NCBI GenBank assembly: GCA_963789825.1
Contig: CAWBME010000006.1
Coordinates: 62,001 to 126,000, forward strand
Reading direction: 5' to 3'
Length of the DNA: 64,000 nt
Source: PFL42 sp963789825
GTDB lineage: Bacteria > Chloroflexota > Anaerolineae > Anaerolineales > E44-bin32
The notes under the pieces were generated by a model, which had not been told where the DNA came from, did no database searches, and saw only the letters and a list, made by a program, of their open reading frames with translations. Below are positions 48,136 to 57,250 of this stretch, piece after piece. The position numbers and the translations under genes were made by a program. Positions within the stretch are counted from its first letter, which is position 1, and each line of letters begins with the position of its first letter.

Positions 48136-49197
48136 ATGTCTATCCGTGTGTGCGTGTACCTGTTCGCCGGGTTGATGCTGGCTGGCGTCGCCTCGGCCTG
48201 CGGGATTGCCTCGCCGTTCGGCCCCAGCCTTGAGCTGGCGACCCACACGCCGCTGCCCGCTGCGACGCAGGCGCCAGAGACGCAGGTGGCACCGCCGGTG
48301 CTGGCGCAAGCAAGCCCGTCCCCTGCGCCGAAACCAGTCTGCGGTGGGCCCCCGTCAATGCTCATCCTGGCCATCGGCGCCGACAATCGAGACAACAGCT
48401 ACCTGTATGGCCTGGCAGATGTCATCCGGATGGTCCGGGTGGACTTCGTCGACCCGCAAGTGACCTCACTCTCCTTTCCGCGAGACCTCTGGGTGCGCAT
48501 CCCAGGGATCGAGTCCAATTACGGCATCACGCACGGCAAGCTGAATCAGGCCTACCTCTACGGCAACCCCGGCATGGGCTACTACAGCGGTCCAGGCGCG
48601 GGTCCCGGGCTGCTGGCGCGCACGCTGGACGAGAATTTCGGCGCGCAGCCTGAGCAGTATGTCGCCGTCAACATGCAGACGTTCGTCAAGCTGGTCGATG
48701 CCGTCGGCGGAATCGACATCTACCTCCCGGAGGACGTTGACGGCCGGCCGGTGGATGACCGCACCGAGGATATGGGCTACTTCTCGGCTGGTCAGCACCA
48801 CTTCGATGGAGACCAGGCGCTGCGCTTCTCCCGCATCCGCAAAGTTGACAACGCTTTCAAGCGCGATGAGCGCCAATCGCAGGTGCTGTGCGCGCTGAAG
48901 GAGCGGCTGCAAAGCCCCGAGATCATCGCGCGGATTCCGGCGATCCTGGCCGCTTTCACTGGATCGTTCCTGACCGATCTTGGCCTGACACAGATGACTC
49001 AGCTGGCCTGCCTACTGCCCTACCTGGACAGTGAGGACCTCATCTTCGAGGGTGTTCCCGAATCCATTCTGGTCGGCGGAAGGAACGATCGCGGTTCCTA
49101 CGTGCTTACGGCGGATGAGCAGGTGGTGCGCGAGCTTGTGACGTCGTTCGCCGCCGGTACCTGGCCCACCGAACCCGACGAACCCACCTGTCCGTAA
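48136..49197 (+). CDS. LytR-CpsA-Psr family cell-wall glycopolymer transferase
   Basis: Membrane-anchored enzyme attaching undecaprenyl-linked polymers to peptidoglycan. N-terminal hydrophobic segment (VYLFAGLMLAGVASACG), linker, then an LCP domain: ADVIRMVRVDFVDPQVTSLS and SFPRDLWVRIPG with the catalytic Arg/Asp pair, INHGK-like ITHGKLNQAY, LVDAVGGIDIYLPEDVDG, and RFSRIRKVDNAFKRDERQ. All key arginines are present. It stands divergent from the sugar phosphotransferase, so priming and final anchoring enzymes of one polymer are side by side. Confidence 0.92.
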   Translation: MSIRVCVYLFAGLMLAGVASACGIASPFGPSLELATHTPLPAATQAPETQVAPPVLAQASPSPAPKPVCGGPPSMLILAIGADNRDNSYLYGLADVIRMVRVDFVDPQVTSLSFPRDLWVRIPGIESNYGITHGKLNQAYLYGNPGMGYYSGPGAGPGLLARTLDENFGAQPEQYVAVNMQTFVKLVDAVGGIDIYLPEDVDGRPVDDRTEDMGYFSAGQHHFDGDQALRFSRIRKVDNAFKRDERQSQVLCALKERLQSPEIIARIPAILAAFTGSFLTDLGLTQMTQLACLLPYLDSEDLIFEGVPESILVGGRNDRGSYVLTADEQVVRELVTSFAAGTWPTEPDEPTCP

Positions 49198-49225
49198 TCC
49201 CGCCGTCGGGGCCTGGCGGGCAGCG

Positions 49226-50062
49226 GTGCGAGGCATGCGAGAACCGAACTGGCGCGATCTCCTGCGACGGCACGGCATCCGGCCGAACAAACGCCTCGGG
49301 CAACATTTCCTGCTTGACGGCCATCGCCTCGAATCGATCGTCGATGTGGCGGACCTGCCGCCTGGCTGCCGCGTGCTGGAGATCGGCGCCGGTGTCGGGA
49401 CGCTCACCTGGCATCTGGCGCATGCCGGCCATCCGGTCGTGGCTGTTGAACTGGATGCGCGCCTCGCCCCTGCGCTGGACGAGACGGTCGCCGGACTGCC
49501 GGGCGTCCGTCTGGTGTACGGTGACATCCTGATCCTGCCTCTGGAAAGCTTGCACGGCGCGCAACCCTACGCCGTTGTAGCCAACATCCCCTACGGGATC
49601 ACCTCGACGCTACTGCGCCGGCTGATGGAAGCTGAAGCACCCGCGTTTCGCGTCGTGCTCACGGTGCAACAGGAGGTGGCAGAACGCGTAGTCAGCGGAC
49701 CGGGGGACATGAACCTGCTAGCGCTCAGTGTTCAGGTGTACGGTACCCCGACGATCGCCGCCGTCCTGCCAGCGTCCGCCTTCTACCCGCCGCCAGAGGT
49801 CGACTCGGCTGTTCTGCGTATCGACCGCTACCCCCAGCCCCAGGTTCCAACGGAGCGCGTCCCGCTGTTCTTCGAGCTGGCGCGGGCCGGATTCGCGCAG
49901 CGGCGCAAGAAGCTGCGCAATGCGCTGGCCTCGACTTTGCCGGCGCCGACCGAGCGCGTCGAGGCCTGGCTCGCCTCAGCGGGCCTCCCCCAGGGCGCCC
50001 GAGCCCAGGAACTGGCGATCGAGGACTGGCTTCGACTGTGCGAGGCCGCTGAGGGCGAATAG
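49226..50062 (+). CDS. rsmA: 16S rRNA dimethyladenosine transferase
   Basis: 278-residue RsmA/KsgA dimethylating two adjacent adenines near the 3' end of 16S rRNA. RPNKRLGQHFLLDGHRLES, SAM motif LEIGAGVGTLTWHLA, catalytic NIPYGI and the C-terminal FAQRRKKLRNALAS are diagnostic. Start at GTG 49226 or ATG 49235. Single frame. Confidence 0.96.
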   Translation: MRGMREPNWRDLLRRHGIRPNKRLGQHFLLDGHRLESIVDVADLPPGCRVLEIGAGVGTLTWHLAHAGHPVVAVELDARLAPALDETVAGLPGVRLVYGDILILPLESLHGAQPYAVVANIPYGITSTLLRRLMEAEAPAFRVVLTVQQEVAERVVSGPGDMNLLALSVQVYGTPTIAAVLPASAFYPPPEVDSAVLRIDRYPQPQVPTERVPLFFELARAGFAQRRKKLRNALASTLPAPTERVEAWLASAGLPQGARAQELAIEDWLRLCEAAEGE

Positions 50063-50166
50063 AGCGGGTGGGCGATGCCTCTGCGCATCGGCCGCGCCTC
50101 AAGCCAGAGGCGCCGATTGGCGGGTCTTCGGAGGAGTCTCCACTGTTGTCCGGTCGGCCGTGGCGG

Positions 50167-50911
50167 CTAGGGGGCGGCTCCGGTGAGCGGGCGCAGGCGG
50201 CGATGGGTCCGGGCAACCTGCCACACTCGCAAGGCGGCTTCCACCTGGATGCGCAGCGACATCTTCGAGCGGCCGTAGCGACGATCCTCGAAGTAGATCG
50301 GCAGCTCGACGGGCTTGAAGCCAAGCCGATCGGCGACGTACGCCATCTCGACCTGGAAGATGTAGCCATTCGAGCGGATCTGCTCCAGCGGCATCGCCGC
50401 CAGAGTCTCCCGCCTCCACACCCGATATCCCCCGGTCGTATCGAGGACACTCAGCCGCAGGATGGCGCGGCTGTAGACGTTGCCGAAGCGTGAGAGCATC
50501 CGGCGAGCCGGGGTCCAGCGCGGGTCCAGCCCGCCGCCGGGAACGTAGCGGGACCCGAAGACCATGTCGCAGCTCTCCAGCGCCTGGAGGAAGCCGGGAA
50601 GGTACTCCGGTGCATGGGAGAAGTCGGCATCCATCTGGCCAATGGCTTGTGCGCCCTCATTCAGCGCACGCCGGAAGCCCTCGATGTAGGCCGTACCCAG
50701 GCCGAGCTTGCCAGAGCGACGGAGCACGGCCACGCTTCCAGCATGCGCTTCCCCGCTGTGGGCGGCAGCGTCGGCGGTTCCATCCGGCGAGTTGTCGTCC
50801 ACCACGAGCAGCCGCAGATCGGGGAGTCCCAGCCGGAAGAGGGCGTCAATCAGTGGGCCGATGTTGTCGACGTTCGTTGTAGGTCGGGATGACGATTGTG
50901 AGCTGGCGCAT
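50167..50911 (-). CDS. GT2 polyprenyl-phosphate mannosyltransferase-like (one frame break near 50874)
   Basis: Family 2 glycosyltransferase of the dolichyl/polyprenyl-phosphate beta-D-mannosyltransferase type. MRQLTIVIPTYNERR starts in one frame and continues after an extra base as NIGPLIDALFRL. The nucleotide-sugar motif is LLVVDDNSPDGTA, QMDADFSHAPEYLP carries the DxD, GSRYVPGGG and the Y-rich GYIFQVEMAY segment follow. No membrane helices, so the lipid sugar is formed on the cytoplasmic side. Converges on rsmA. Confidence 0.88.
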
Positions 50912-50981
50912 CAGCGATGGCATTTCGGAGGACGAGAGGCTGCGGTCGCAGGGCAGGGAAGAGCCTGCGGCTGCATGGGTG

Positions 50982-51614
50982 CTAGCTGGCCAGGGCAGGC
51001 TGGACGAGGAAGCGGCATTCCTCGGCGCCGGCCGCGAAGCACGCCGTCTCGGTCACCGTCCAGGTCCGCTCACCGGCCACCAGGTTGCACAGCTCCTCGA
51101 GCGCTCCGATCATCGCGAAGCAGATCGGGTCGCTCGCCTGACGACCCCAACAGTGAGGACAGGGGCGAGTGGCCAGCTCCAGGTTCGCGGCGACGGGTTG
51201 CACCTGGAGGTTCTGGTCGGAGACCTGCGAGATCGCCTTGGCGTAGGAGGCCAAGGCGATGGCCAAGCGCTCGGCGGGCGCCCGAGGCTGCTGAGCCAGT
51301 GCACGCAGCGGATCCAGCGCCCCGATGTCGGCAAGCAGCCCCGACTGCCCGGGCCAAGCCGAGCGGCGCGCCATGTTGCGGCCGGCGCGGACGCCATAGA
51401 TCTCCTCCAGCGCAAGCTGCAAGGCCGCGACCTCAGAGAAGTCGATCTGCCGGTCTAGATTGTCTGGGGGGTAGTGATCGATCCAGGCCTTCAGGCCCGA
51501 CAGGTTGAGCACGGCGCTGACGCCGTTCTTGCCCATCAGATCCTCAAGGGCAAGCAGCTGGCCGAGCACGGCTTTGTTGGGATGCAGATAGCCGCTTCGG
51601 GCAATGGGCGTCAC
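50982..51614 (-). CDS. V4R-domain protein, possible small-molecule sensor
   Basis: 210 residues. The C-terminal half (LQVQPVAANLELATRPCPHC, SDPICFAMIGALEELCNLVA, TWTVTETACFAAGAEECRF) matches the V4R (4-vinyl reductase) fold, a ligand-binding domain with a conserved Cys pattern. The N-terminal half is helical with a GLKAWIDHY segment. Lies 16 bases downstream of the roadblock gene, which suggests one signalling unit. Confidence 0.78.
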   Translation of the reverse strand: MTPIARSGYLHPNKAVLGQLLALEDLMGKNGVSAVLNLSGLKAWIDHYPPDNLDRQIDFSEVAALQLALEEIYGVRAGRNMARRSAWPGQSGLLADIGALDPLRALAQQPRAPAERLAIALASYAKAISQVSDQNLQVQPVAANLELATRPCPHCWGRQASDPICFAMIGALEELCNLVAGERTWTVTETACFAAGAEECRFLVQPALAS

Positions 51615-51630
51615 GCACGCGCCTCGGACG

Positions 51631-52029
51631 TCACAGGAGCGCCGCCAGGTCGTCTGTGGCGCGGCGCATCTCCAGGAACAGCAGGCCGAGTTGGGTCTCG
51701 GGTCGCGCCATGACCGTCAGCACCGCCTCTCGGCCAATGGCCATCAGGATGACGAAGCCGCCCTCGCCCTTGATGTACACCTGGTCGAGCATGCCCCGGC
51801 CGAGCTCGTTGGCGATGCGTTCACCGAGTGACAGCATGGCGGCCGACATGGCGGCGACGCGATCCTCTTCGATATTCTGCGGCAGGGCGGAGGCCATCGT
51901 CAGCCCGTCGACGCTGACGATCGCCGAAGCCTCGACATCCGGGGAGGATGCGCCGAGAATGCGCAGGCGCTCGACCATGGATTCGGTGCGGGTTCTTGTC
52001 ACGATGGAATCACCTGTGGCAGGCGCCAC
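51631..52029 (-). CDS. Roadblock/LC7-domain protein
   Basis: About 130 residues covering one roadblock/LC7 domain (RILGASSPDVEASAIVSVDG, GLTMASALPQNIEEDRVAAM, GFVILMAIGREAVLTVMARP, LGLLFLEMRRATDDL). Such proteins usually pair with small Ras-like GTPases, but none is adjacent. It starts at 52029 or at a GTG slightly downstream. First gene of the operon with V4R. Confidence 0.85.
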   Translation of the reverse strand: MAPATGDSIVTRTRTESMVERLRILGASSPDVEASAIVSVDGLTMASALPQNIEEDRVAAMSAAMLSLGERIANELGRGMLDQVYIKGEGGFVILMAIGREAVLTVMARPETQLGLLFLEMRRATDDLAALL

Positions 52030-53092
52030 GCCAGGCTGGGGCAGGTCGGCGCAACTCTAGCACTGCGCCAGGGGGCTGTCAAGCACGCGCCAAGGTCCGA
52101 GCCTTGTGGGTCGTCCGGTGGCTCCTGCCGGCCTCGGGTGCAATCGGGAGCCTTCCTGGGGCGAGACGACAACCCTGCATCGAACTCTGCCCTCATGGCG
52201 CCTCGCCATGGGGAGAGTGGGCGGTCTCCCTGGTGGGTCGGCCTGGCATGGGCCTGGAGGCGTGCGCCGCGCCTGCGCTGGCAACTCGCCCCTGATCCCG
52301 TAGCGGTCGACTCGCCGGCGCACCCAGCCACCCTGGCGACGCTTCCCGCGCCCGGCGAGATCCCACTCCGCGCCGCCATCGGGCGCGGGAGGGCTGAGGG
52401 CCGGTGCTCGATTGCCCCCAGCCGCGGCGCACTTCCAGCGCAAACCTCGGCGTGGGCACACCGTACCGTGGGTCGAGCGCGCAACGAGTCACCACCGGGT
52501 GGCAAGCTGCCGCTCGCCAAAGGTCACTCCCCAATCCAGCCGTGTCACGGTGCCTGGCACGGGCCTGCCATGGGGGAACCTTGCGGAAGGCTCGCCGACG
52601 GCTGCCGCTTCCGGCGAAGTGATCCAGCCTGCAGCGTGACCTTTCTGCATGTCCGCGTCGCGCCGAGGGAAGCCAATCGAGGCACGCCAATTGCGCCGCG
52701 ATCTCGGCCACGTTCGCGCTGCCTTGTGCGGGAGGCTGAGTGATCGGCATCTACCGTTTCCCGTTGCCTCGGGTTGAGATCCGGAAGGAGGCGGATGCTC
52801 AGCGATCCCTGCCGGGTTGCGCCAGCGCCGCCTGGTGCTGGTCAAGCCCGTGCTCGCTGCGGCTCAGGTGGAGGATCTCGCGCGGGGCCGTCACTTCCCT
52901 CGGCTTGGCTCGGAATGCCGTGCCCTCGCAGCCGATGGCTTGCTTCGTCCAGTCTGCGCCCGCAACGCCGACCAGAACAGCAGCGCGACGACGGCCTGTC
53001 GAGGGAATCAGGCGGAATGGAGTGTGGCCGCATGCACGCAGGAAACCAGCGCTCATCGCCACGCTGTCAGGACTTACCCGAGGTACCGATGG
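52030..53092. other. Long interval without a recognisable gene
   Basis: 1,063 bases. At the left lies the promoter of the roadblock operon. Open frames exist on both strands, but none has a family resemblance, a ribosome site or coding-like composition. An inverted repeat (CATGGCG, CCT, CGCCATG) lies near 52196. It may be a decayed gene or a regulatory/spacer region. Confidence 0.5.
52054..52082 (-). promoter_or_regulatory. Promoter of the roadblock-V4R operon
   Basis: Minus-strand TTGACA (52082-52077), 17-base spacer, TAGAGT (52059-52054), 24 bases before the upper start at 52029. Confidence 0.6.
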
Positions 53093-54355
53093 CTACGGTT
53101 GTCCGGGGAGGATTGTCACGCGCTCGATGACCAGCGGTGCGGGAAGGAGCAGGTCGGCCAGCGGATCGCGCGCCGGGAGCTGCTGCAGAAGCTCAAGACC
53201 TGAGACCACCCTTCCAAAGATGGTACGGGTCCCATCGAGCTCTGGCAGAGGTTGAAGGTTGATGAAGAAGTTCGCTCCGTTGGAGTCCGGGCCTTCACTT
53301 CGCAGCGCGACCCTGCCAGCCTCTGCGAACGACAGCTCGCCGTCGAACTCGTCGGCAAAGCGGTAGGCAGGTCCTGCCAGGCCGGTGTGGGTCGGATCTC
53401 CAGTTTCGGCCACAGCTCCAGGCACGACGCGGTGGAAGATCGTTCCGTCGTACCAGCCCTGTCGAGCCAAGTAGATGAAGCTGCCCACCGCCTGAGGGGC
53501 GGCCGCCAAGTCCAGCTCGATCTCGATCGGGCCAAGGGTGGTTTCCAGCACCGCACGGTAGACCTGCGCCGGATCAGCCGGAGCGGGTGGACCTTGAGGC
53601 AGGCCCTGCGCCTCGGCCCGCATCAGGCGCAACAAGGCCTCTAGGTTGGTCAGGCTGGGCTGCATGGCGACGAGCTTCTGGTTCAGGAAGACCGTCGGCA
53701 CACCGGTCAAGCCAGAGGCGAAAGCGGTTTCGAAATCGCGCAGGGCCTCATCGGTGTAGGTCCCCGCCTCCATAGCCTGGTCGAAGGCCTGAGGCTCGAG
53801 CGGCAGGGTGCGTGCCGCCTGGCCGAGCCACTGCCGGAATTCCTCCGGGCTGAGGTCGACCCATTCGGCGAACGCGCCGAAGAGAAGGTCATGCATCGCC
53901 CAGAACTGGCCCTGTGCACCGGCGGCCTCGGCGGCCTGGGCTGCGATCAGTGCCTTGTCGTGGACTGGCCAGAGCGGATAGGGACGGAAGACGACCTGCA
54001 GGTCCTGCGGGTGGATCGCCTGCAGTTCAGCCAGCACGCCGGCCAGCCGGTGGCAGGCGGGGCACTGGAAGTCGGAGTACACCAGCAAGGTGAAATCGGC
54101 GTTGTCCGGCCCGCGGCGCCAATCCTCCGCGTTGGTAGGGGGAATCGGCGCGGCGGTCGGAGCCGGCGGAAGGAGGGTGGGAGCTGGCGCAGTCGGTGGG
54201 AGCGTGGATGTCGGCCCCAGTCTGGCAGGCTCGACGGATGGGCTGACGCTGGGTGCCGTCGCCGGCGCGCAGGCGCACAGCAAGACCACAAGTGCTGCCA
54301 GACCCGTAAGTCGGCTGACTGAGCCGAAGGGCGAAGCCCTGGACATTCCGAGCAT
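53093..54355 (-). CDS. Lipoprotein: DsbA-like thioredoxin fold fused to cyclophilin peptidyl-prolyl isomerase
   Basis: About 420 residues. A signal with a possible lipobox (LAALVVLLCAC) is followed by a Thr/Pro linker. A DsbA-like domain comes next, with redox motif CPAC in VYSDFQCPACHRLAG and cis-Pro loop LTGVPTVFLNQKLV. A C-terminal cyclophilin-type isomerase follows (GPIEIELDLAAAPQAVGSFI, GTIFHRVVPGAVAETGDPTH, NFFINLQPLPELDGTRTIFG). Both extracytoplasmic folding activities are in one chain. The in-frame extension to 54523 is rejected because it crosses the selenocysteine tRNA. Confidence 0.9.
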   Translation of the reverse strand: MLGMSRASPFGSVSRLTGLAALVVLLCACAPATAPSVSPSVEPARLGPTSTLPPTAPAPTLLPPAPTAAPIPPTNAEDWRRGPDNADFTLLVYSDFQCPACHRLAGVLAELQAIHPQDLQVVFRPYPLWPVHDKALIAAQAAEAAGAQGQFWAMHDLLFGAFAEWVDLSPEEFRQWLGQAARTLPLEPQAFDQAMEAGTYTDEALRDFETAFASGLTGVPTVFLNQKLVAMQPSLTNLEALLRLMRAEAQGLPQGPPAPADPAQVYRAVLETTLGPIEIELDLAAAPQAVGSFIYLARQGWYDGTIFHRVVPGAVAETGDPTHTGLAGPAYRFADEFDGELSFAEAGRVALRSEGPDSNGANFFINLQPLPELDGTRTIFGRVVSGLELLQQLPARDPLADLLLPAPLVIERVTILPGQP

Positions 54356-54485
54356 GGGGTACAAGCAGCGTTCTCCAGCCGGCTCCACGTTGATCGTTGA
54401 GCAGGATCCATTGTAGCCGGATCTCGTGGCCCGAGACCGTGATCCTTGCCAGGCGTAGGTCTGCGCGGTATCCTTGCCCGCGTTC

Positions 54486-54579
54486 GGGGGTGGTTGGGTC
54501 CCGGTGGGCTCCCCGGTCTTCAAAACCGGCGGCGGGTCGCACAGCGGGCCGCGGTGGGTTCAACTCCCATCCATCCCCG
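54486..54579 (+). tRNA. selC: tRNA-Sec (anticodon UCA)
   Basis: 94 bases. The acceptor stem is 8 bp (GGGGGTGG with CCATCCCC), as expected for bacterial selenocysteine tRNA. The anticodon stem CCGGT/ACCGG holds loop CTTCAAA, anticodon TCA at 54520-54522. A very long variable arm follows (about 54530-54554). The T stem is GTGGG/CCCAT with loop TTCAACT. Discriminator G, CCA not encoded. The genome should therefore make selenoproteins. No selA, selB, selD or obvious selenoprotein gene is in the window. Confidence 0.95.
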
Positions 54580-54606
54580 CCTTTTCGTTCTCTGGAGAGA
54601 AACCGC

Positions 54607-55797
54607 GTGAGCGAAGTCCGCCCGGCATTGCCTGATGACCTGGTTGCACGACTTCTTCCTGTCGTGCAGCAGGGGATGCGCATCCATGACTCTACTGCCG
54701 GGTCGGGCAAAGGCGGATTCCTGGCGCGCTTCCGCGGCGACCTGATCCTTCCACCCGAGGAGGCGTACACCCGGATGTCAGGCGCCTTTGAGGCGCAGGG
54801 CGTGCAGCTTCTGACGCGCAACGAAGGCGGCCGCCCAGCGATCTTCGCGGTGGAGGCCCTCCCGGCCGTCAAGCGTTCGAACCCGTGGATCAACCTTGGC
54901 TTGTTCTCGCTGACCGTGTTCAGCATGTTGCTGGCCGGCGCGCTGTATGGCTACAGCGGGCCGCCGAACTTCGCCGGCGTTCTGCGGGCCTTGCCCTCTG
55001 GGATCCCGTTCGCGGCCAGCCTGCTGGCGATCCTGCTGGCGCACGAGTTCGGCCACTATCTGGCAGCCCAGGCTCACCGGTCTCCGGTTTCTCTTCCGTA
55101 CTTCCTGCCGTTCCCAGGGAGCGCCTTCGGCACACTTGGGGCGTTCATTCGGCTCAAGCGTCCGCCGCGCAATCGCAATGTGCTTCTGGACATCGGCCTT
55201 GCCGGGCCGCTTGCGGGATTGGTGGTGGCGATCCCGGTGTTGCTCTACGGGCTTTCGGTCTCGGAGGTCGGGCCGCTGCCGGCCGACCCGGCGGCGCTCG
55301 GTGGGCTGGAGGGGAACTCGCTGCTCTATCTGGCGGCCAAGTGGGTGGTCACCGGCGCCTGGCTCCCGACGCCTCTGACCTATGGTGGGCTGCCCGCCGT
55401 GCTGTACTGGCTGCGCTACATCGCCGTCGGCCAGCCGCTGCCGCTGGGTGGAACCGACGTCTTCCTCAGCCCGATCGCCTGGGCGGGTTGGGCGGGGCTG
55501 CTCGTCACGGCGCTGAACCTGATTCCGGCGGGACAGCTGGACGGTGGACACCTGGTGTACGTGCTGCTGGGGGAGCGTGCCATCCGCCTGTGGCCCATCG
55601 CCGTGGGAGTGACCTTGCTGCTCGGCCTGGTGTGGCCGGGATGGTTCCTGTGGGCGGCGATGCTCTTCTTCCTCGGGCGGGTCTACGCCACTCCGCTCGA
55701 CGATCTGACCCCGCTCACTCCAGCGCGCAAGGCGCTGGCGATCTTTGGGATCGTGCTCTTCTTCCTGCTGCTCACCCCGGTTCCCCTGCGCGCCTAG
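54607..55797 (+). CDS. Site-2 protease, M50 family intramembrane metalloprotease
   Basis: About 396 residues with six or more membrane helices. Zinc motif HEFGH in LAILLAHEFGHYLAAQAHRS and the second ligand region NLIPAGQLDGGH mark an active intramembrane protease. The N-terminal soluble part (PALPDDLVARLLPVVQQG) is cytosolic. The GTG start at 54607 is preceded by GGAGAG and lies just beyond the tRNA-Sec gene. It may cut membrane-bound anti-sigma factors; no partner is visible. Confidence 0.93.
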   Translation: MSEVRPALPDDLVARLLPVVQQGMRIHDSTAGSGKGGFLARFRGDLILPPEEAYTRMSGAFEAQGVQLLTRNEGGRPAIFAVEALPAVKRSNPWINLGLFSLTVFSMLLAGALYGYSGPPNFAGVLRALPSGIPFAASLLAILLAHEFGHYLAAQAHRSPVSLPYFLPFPGSAFGTLGAFIRLKRPPRNRNVLLDIGLAGPLAGLVVAIPVLLYGLSVSEVGPLPADPAALGGLEGNSLLYLAAKWVVTGAWLPTPLTYGGLPAVLYWLRYIAVGQPLPLGGTDVFLSPIAWAGWAGLLVTALNLIPAGQLDGGHLVYVLLGERAIRLWPIAVGVTLLLGLVWPGWFLWAAMLFFLGRVYATPLDDLTPLTPARKALAIFGIVLFFLLLTPVPLRA

Positions 55798-56031
55798 CAC
55801 CAGCGAATTCAAGCTGTGCGCGGCACTGCAGAGTCATAGCCACTGCTCGACCTGGGCCGAGTGCCTTCAGCGTGGGGCATCTGCGCCGGCCGGGACACCC
55901 CCGCACCTTCGCCCCCCAGCCGAGTCCGCCACCTTGGCCCCCCGCAGGAGACTGCGCCCGGGCTGGAGCGAGGCGTTGGATGGCTGCGATACGACCGGTC
56001 TGGGCCGACCGGGCAATTGGGTTGGGCGTCC

Positions 56032-56454
56032 TCATCCGGCGGGGGAGGCGGCTCGCGGCTGGATGAGATCCCACTTGTTCCCGTAAAGATCCTCGAAGAC
56101 CGCGACGGTGCCGTAGGCCTCTTCTCTCGGGTGCTCAAGGAACTTCACACCGGCGGCCTCCATCCGGGCATGGTCCCGGACAAAGTCGTCCGTGTGGAGA
56201 AACAGGAACACACGGCCTCCGGCCTGGTTGCCGATGCATGACTCCTGCTCAGGCGTCGAAGCCTGAGCCAGGAGGAGGCTCAACGGCGACTCCTGCGACG
56301 GGGCAACCAGGATCCAGCGCTTGCCCTCGCCAAGAGGCGTGTCTTCGACGAGGCTGAAGCCCAGGCATCCGGTGAAGAAGGCAATCGCCTCGGCGTACTC
56401 CCTGACGAGGAATGTGACGTGCGCAAGGTTGCGGTTCACGGGCGCGCCGGCCAT
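56032..56454 (-). CDS. VOC/glyoxalase-superfamily protein
   Basis: 140 residues, two beta-alpha-beta-beta-beta repeats of the vicinal-oxygen-chelate fold (NLAHVTFLVREYAEAIAFFT, and GRVFLFLHTDDFVRDHARME ending VAVFEDLYGNKWDLIQP). The His near the start and the Glu in VFEDLYGN are candidate metal ligands. Substrate not identifiable. Confidence 0.88.
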   Translation of the reverse strand: MAGAPVNRNLAHVTFLVREYAEAIAFFTGCLGFSLVEDTPLGEGKRWILVAPSQESPLSLLLAQASTPEQESCIGNQAGGRVFLFLHTDDFVRDHARMEAAGVKFLEHPREEAYGTVAVFEDLYGNKWDLIQPRAASPAG

Positions 56455-56542
56455 TCGAGTCCAATCTGGGTGCAGTTCGCTCGAGCCGGTCGCCGAGCAT
56501 CCACCCGGAGCAGCCTCACGTCTGACAAAAGCCGGCGTGGGC

Positions 56543-57225
56543 TCAGACGCCGTCCTCGGGCAGCGGACTCTCCGGCGCAGGCTTCGCTGCCGGCCGCAGT
56601 CGATGCAGGAGGAGTTCGTAGCCGACAGGCATCACGGAGATCAGGATGATGGCGATCACCACCAGGCCGAAGTTGTCGCGCACGATCGGGATGTTGCCGA
56701 AGAAGTAGCCGGCGAAGATGAAGACAGGGCCGTCCAGGTAAACGCGCCGACGACGTTCCACATGATGAACTTGCTGTAGCGCATCGTCCCGACACCGGCG
56801 ACAAAGGGAGCGAAGGTGCGGATGATCGGGATGAAGCGGGCGAGGAAGATCGTCTTGCCGCCGTGCTTGTCGTAGAAGCGCTGGGTGCGCTCGAGGTACT
56901 CGCGCTTGAGAAAGCGCACGTCCTCCTGGAACACGCGCGGGCCGATCCGGTTGCCGACCCAGTAGTTGACCGAGTCCCCGACCACGGCCGCCACGAACAG
57001 CAGGATGAACAGCACCCACACGTTCAGCGCGCCGGTTGCGGCGAAGGCGCCGGCGGCGAACAGCAGCAAATCGCCCGGCAGGAAGGGCATGACGACCAGC
57101 CCGGTTTCCATGAAGATGATGGCGAAGAGAATCGAGTACGTCCAGTAGCCGTAGGCTGCGATGATCTCGCCCAGGTGCTTGTCGATGTGCAGGATGAAGT
57201 CGAAGAGCTGTACCAGAAGCTGCAT
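56543..57225 (-). CDS. DedA-family membrane protein (one frame break near 56727)
   Basis: SNARE-associated/DedA protein with about five helices, thought to act in lipid flipping or envelope homeostasis. The N-terminus is MQLLVQLFDFILHIDKHLGE, with family motifs FMETGLVVMPFLPGDLLLFA, GDSVNYWVGNRIGPRVF, FLARFIPIIRTFAPFVAGVG and SKFIMWNVVGAFTW. After the break the other frame gives FIFAGYFFGNIPIVRDN and a helix ending PVGYELLLH. Start taken at MQLLVQ, not the longer upstream extension. Confidence 0.9.
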
Positions 57226-57250
57226 GGGGTCTCGGGTGTCTCCGTGGGTC

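Noticed and set aside
52138..53255. Overlapping open frames between the roadblock operon and the DsbA-cyclophilin gene
   Set aside because: Composition and lack of any motif point to chance frames; part is antisense to the cyclophilin end.
54356..54523. N-terminal extension of the DsbA-cyclophilin protein to 54523
   Set aside because: It would overlap the tRNA-Sec gene and place a signal peptide 57 residues into the protein.
54397..54606. N-terminal extension of the site-2 protease to 54397
   Set aside because: It reads through the tRNA-Sec gene; GTG 54607 has a ribosome site.
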